Source of the DNA: Hydrogenothermaceae bacterium
GTDB taxonomy: Bacteria > Aquificota > Aquificia > Aquificales > Hydrogenothermaceae
DNA length: 14,702 nucleotides
Reading direction: 5' to 3'
Assembly (NCBI GenBank): GCA_012961365.1
Contig: DTZN01000045.1
Coordinates: 1 to 14,702 of the forward strand
Below the pieces are notes generated by a model. It was not told the origin of the DNA. It worked only from the letters and a program-made list of their open reading frames with translations, and made no database searches. This document shows positions 13,921 through 14,702 of the stretch, piece after piece (position 1 is the first letter of the stretch; each line of letters starts with the position of its first letter). Both the position numbers and the translations under genes were made by a program.

Positions 13921-14702
13921 TTTGCTTTTAGCTTATTAACAAGATTTTTAAACTGGTTTCCTCTATCCATATAATTTTTAAACATGTCAAAACTTGCACA
14001 CCCTGGTGAAAATAAGATAGTATCTTCTTTTTCGGAATACTTTATGGCAATATTTAGTGCTTCTTCCAAAGTATTAGCAAAAACTGTATTTTTAAAATTT
14101 ATATCTTTCTTTATTCTTTCTTTATCTTTACCAATTAGAATAACCAATTTTGCCTTTTTATTTAAAGAATTCCTTAAATCTTTAAAATTTCCTCCTTTAT
14201 CAATTCCTCCAGCTATTAAAATTATAAAGCCATCTATTGCTTCTATAGCTTTTCTCGTTGCTTGAACTGTTGTAGATTTGGCGTCATTGTATATTTTTAC
14301 TCCATTAAAGGTCCCTAAAAACTCTAATCTATGTTCTAAAGGAGAAAAGTTTTCAATAATTTCTTTTACTTTTTCCAGCTTCAAATTAAAAATTTTTGAT
14401 ATTTGTATTGCCACAGATATATTTTCTAAGTTGTGTTTACCTTTTAGTTTTATTCTTTCTAGATTGAGAATTTCTGTTTCTTTTGTATTTATTTCTATTA
14501 TCTTAGCCTTCGTCTTAAAATTTAAATTTTTTAAGTTTTTATTTATAATTAAGTAATCTTCAAATGTTTGGTTTTTTGTAATCCTTAGCTTTGAACATAC
14601 ATAATGCTTTAGTTTCTTATGCCAATTTAAATGGTCTATATCTATATTCAATATAACTGCTATATGTGGTCTAAAGGTTTTCGTAGAATAGATTTGAAAA
14701 GA
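13917..14702 (-). CDS. murD: UDP-N-acetylmuramoylalanine-D-glutamate ligase MurD, 5' end outside window
   Basis: MurD adds D-glutamate to UDP-MurNAc-L-Ala using ATP. The reading frame is open to the right edge, so the gene continues outside the window. The 261 residues seen begin with SFQIYSTKTFRPHIAVILNI followed by DIDHLNWH, the end of the central ATPase domain. A TTG at 14651 that could look like a start is really an internal Leu codon in that motif. GKHNLENISVA and EHRLEF lead into the C-terminal ligase domain with the MurD-type NDAKSTTVQAT motif, and the end ILFSPGCASFDMF is characteristic of MurD. MurD proteins are usually about 410-450 residues, so about 150-190 are missing. The TGA stop overlaps the ftsW ATG. 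Confidence 0.95.
   Translation of the reverse strand, partial: SFQIYSTKTFRPHIAVILNIDIDHLNWHKKLKHYVCSKLRITKNQTFEDYLIINKNLKNLNFKTKAKIIEINTKETEILNLERIKLKGKHNLENISVAIQISKIFNLKLEKVKEIIENFSPLEHRLEFLGTFNGVKIYNDAKSTTVQATRKAIEAIDGFIILIAGGIDKGGNFKDLRNSLNKKAKLVILIGKDKERIKKDINFKNTVFANTLEEALNIAIKYSEKEDTILFSPGCASFDMFKNYMDRGNQFKNLVNKLKAK

Noticed and set aside
13984..14556. Two plus-strand frames (93 and 92 codons) antisense to murD
   Set aside because: They are hydrophobic translations produced by the complement of AT-rich coding DNA, and murD is intact in this region.
14649..14651. TTG as the start of murD
   Set aside because: The frame is open beyond it, and the upstream codons give the conserved MurD segment that ends in this Leu. 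It is an internal codon of a gene cut by the window edge.
1..14702. CRISPR array, tRNA, phage, toxin-antitoxin or defence genes
   Set aside because: No regularly spaced repeats, no cloverleaf-like segment and no protein of these families was seen. Apart from the left edge and two short intergenic gaps, the window is filled by housekeeping genes.

Overview
The window is AT-rich (estimated by eye at about 70% A+T). It is densely packed with bacterial core genes whose proteins are rich in Lys, Glu and Ile. Composition and gene content suggest a low-GC thermophilic bacterium, possibly of the Aquificales (Hydrogenothermaceae, Sulfurihydrogenibium-like). That assignment is my inference and was not searched.

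Layout. (1) 1-159: no convincing gene. Two immediately adjacent stem-loops near the left edge (14-34 and 35-76) may be the end of an IS200/IS605-type element lying mostly outside the window. (2) 160-1507, minus strand: fbp (class I fructose-1,6-bisphosphatase) overlaps crcB (fluoride channel) by 8 nt. (3) 1713-1898, minus strand: a 61-residue zinc-ribbon protein of unknown function, apparently a single-gene unit with its own promoter and a terminator that overlaps its stop codon. (4) 2074-5870, plus strand: tig-clpP-clpX-engB, a protein-folding, proteolysis and ribosome-assembly operon with 1-nt overlaps or gaps. (5) 5867-14702, minus strand, read right to left: murD (5' part outside the window), ftsW, murG, murB, ddl, ftsQ, ftsA, ftsZ, pgsA, plsY. 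This is a division and cell-wall (dcw) cluster followed by two phospholipid-synthesis genes.

How the genes work together. MurB, MurD and Ddl make the UDP-MurNAc-pentapeptide precursor and MurG makes lipid II. FtsW is the septal glycan polymerase, FtsQ links the periplasmic divisome, FtsA anchors FtsZ to the membrane, and PgsA and PlsY make the membrane lipid needed for a new septum. Starts and stops in this block overlap or lie within a few bases, except for a 22-nt gap before ftsZ, so it is probably one long transcript. The plus and minus operons converge with their stop codons overlapping, and a hairpin spanning both stops followed by a T7 tract probably ends the dcw transcript.

I found no CRISPR array, tRNA, rRNA, complete transposon or defence system. 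Most of the window is conserved housekeeping DNA. The points most worth a second look are the left-edge stem-loops, the zinc-ribbon gene, the overlapping terminator at the convergent junction, the missing murC, the lipid genes at the end of the dcw cluster, and an unusual motif in FtsW. Coding starts were adjusted where a ribosome binding site decided the matter: fbp starts at an ATG, while pgsA and ddl start at TTG.
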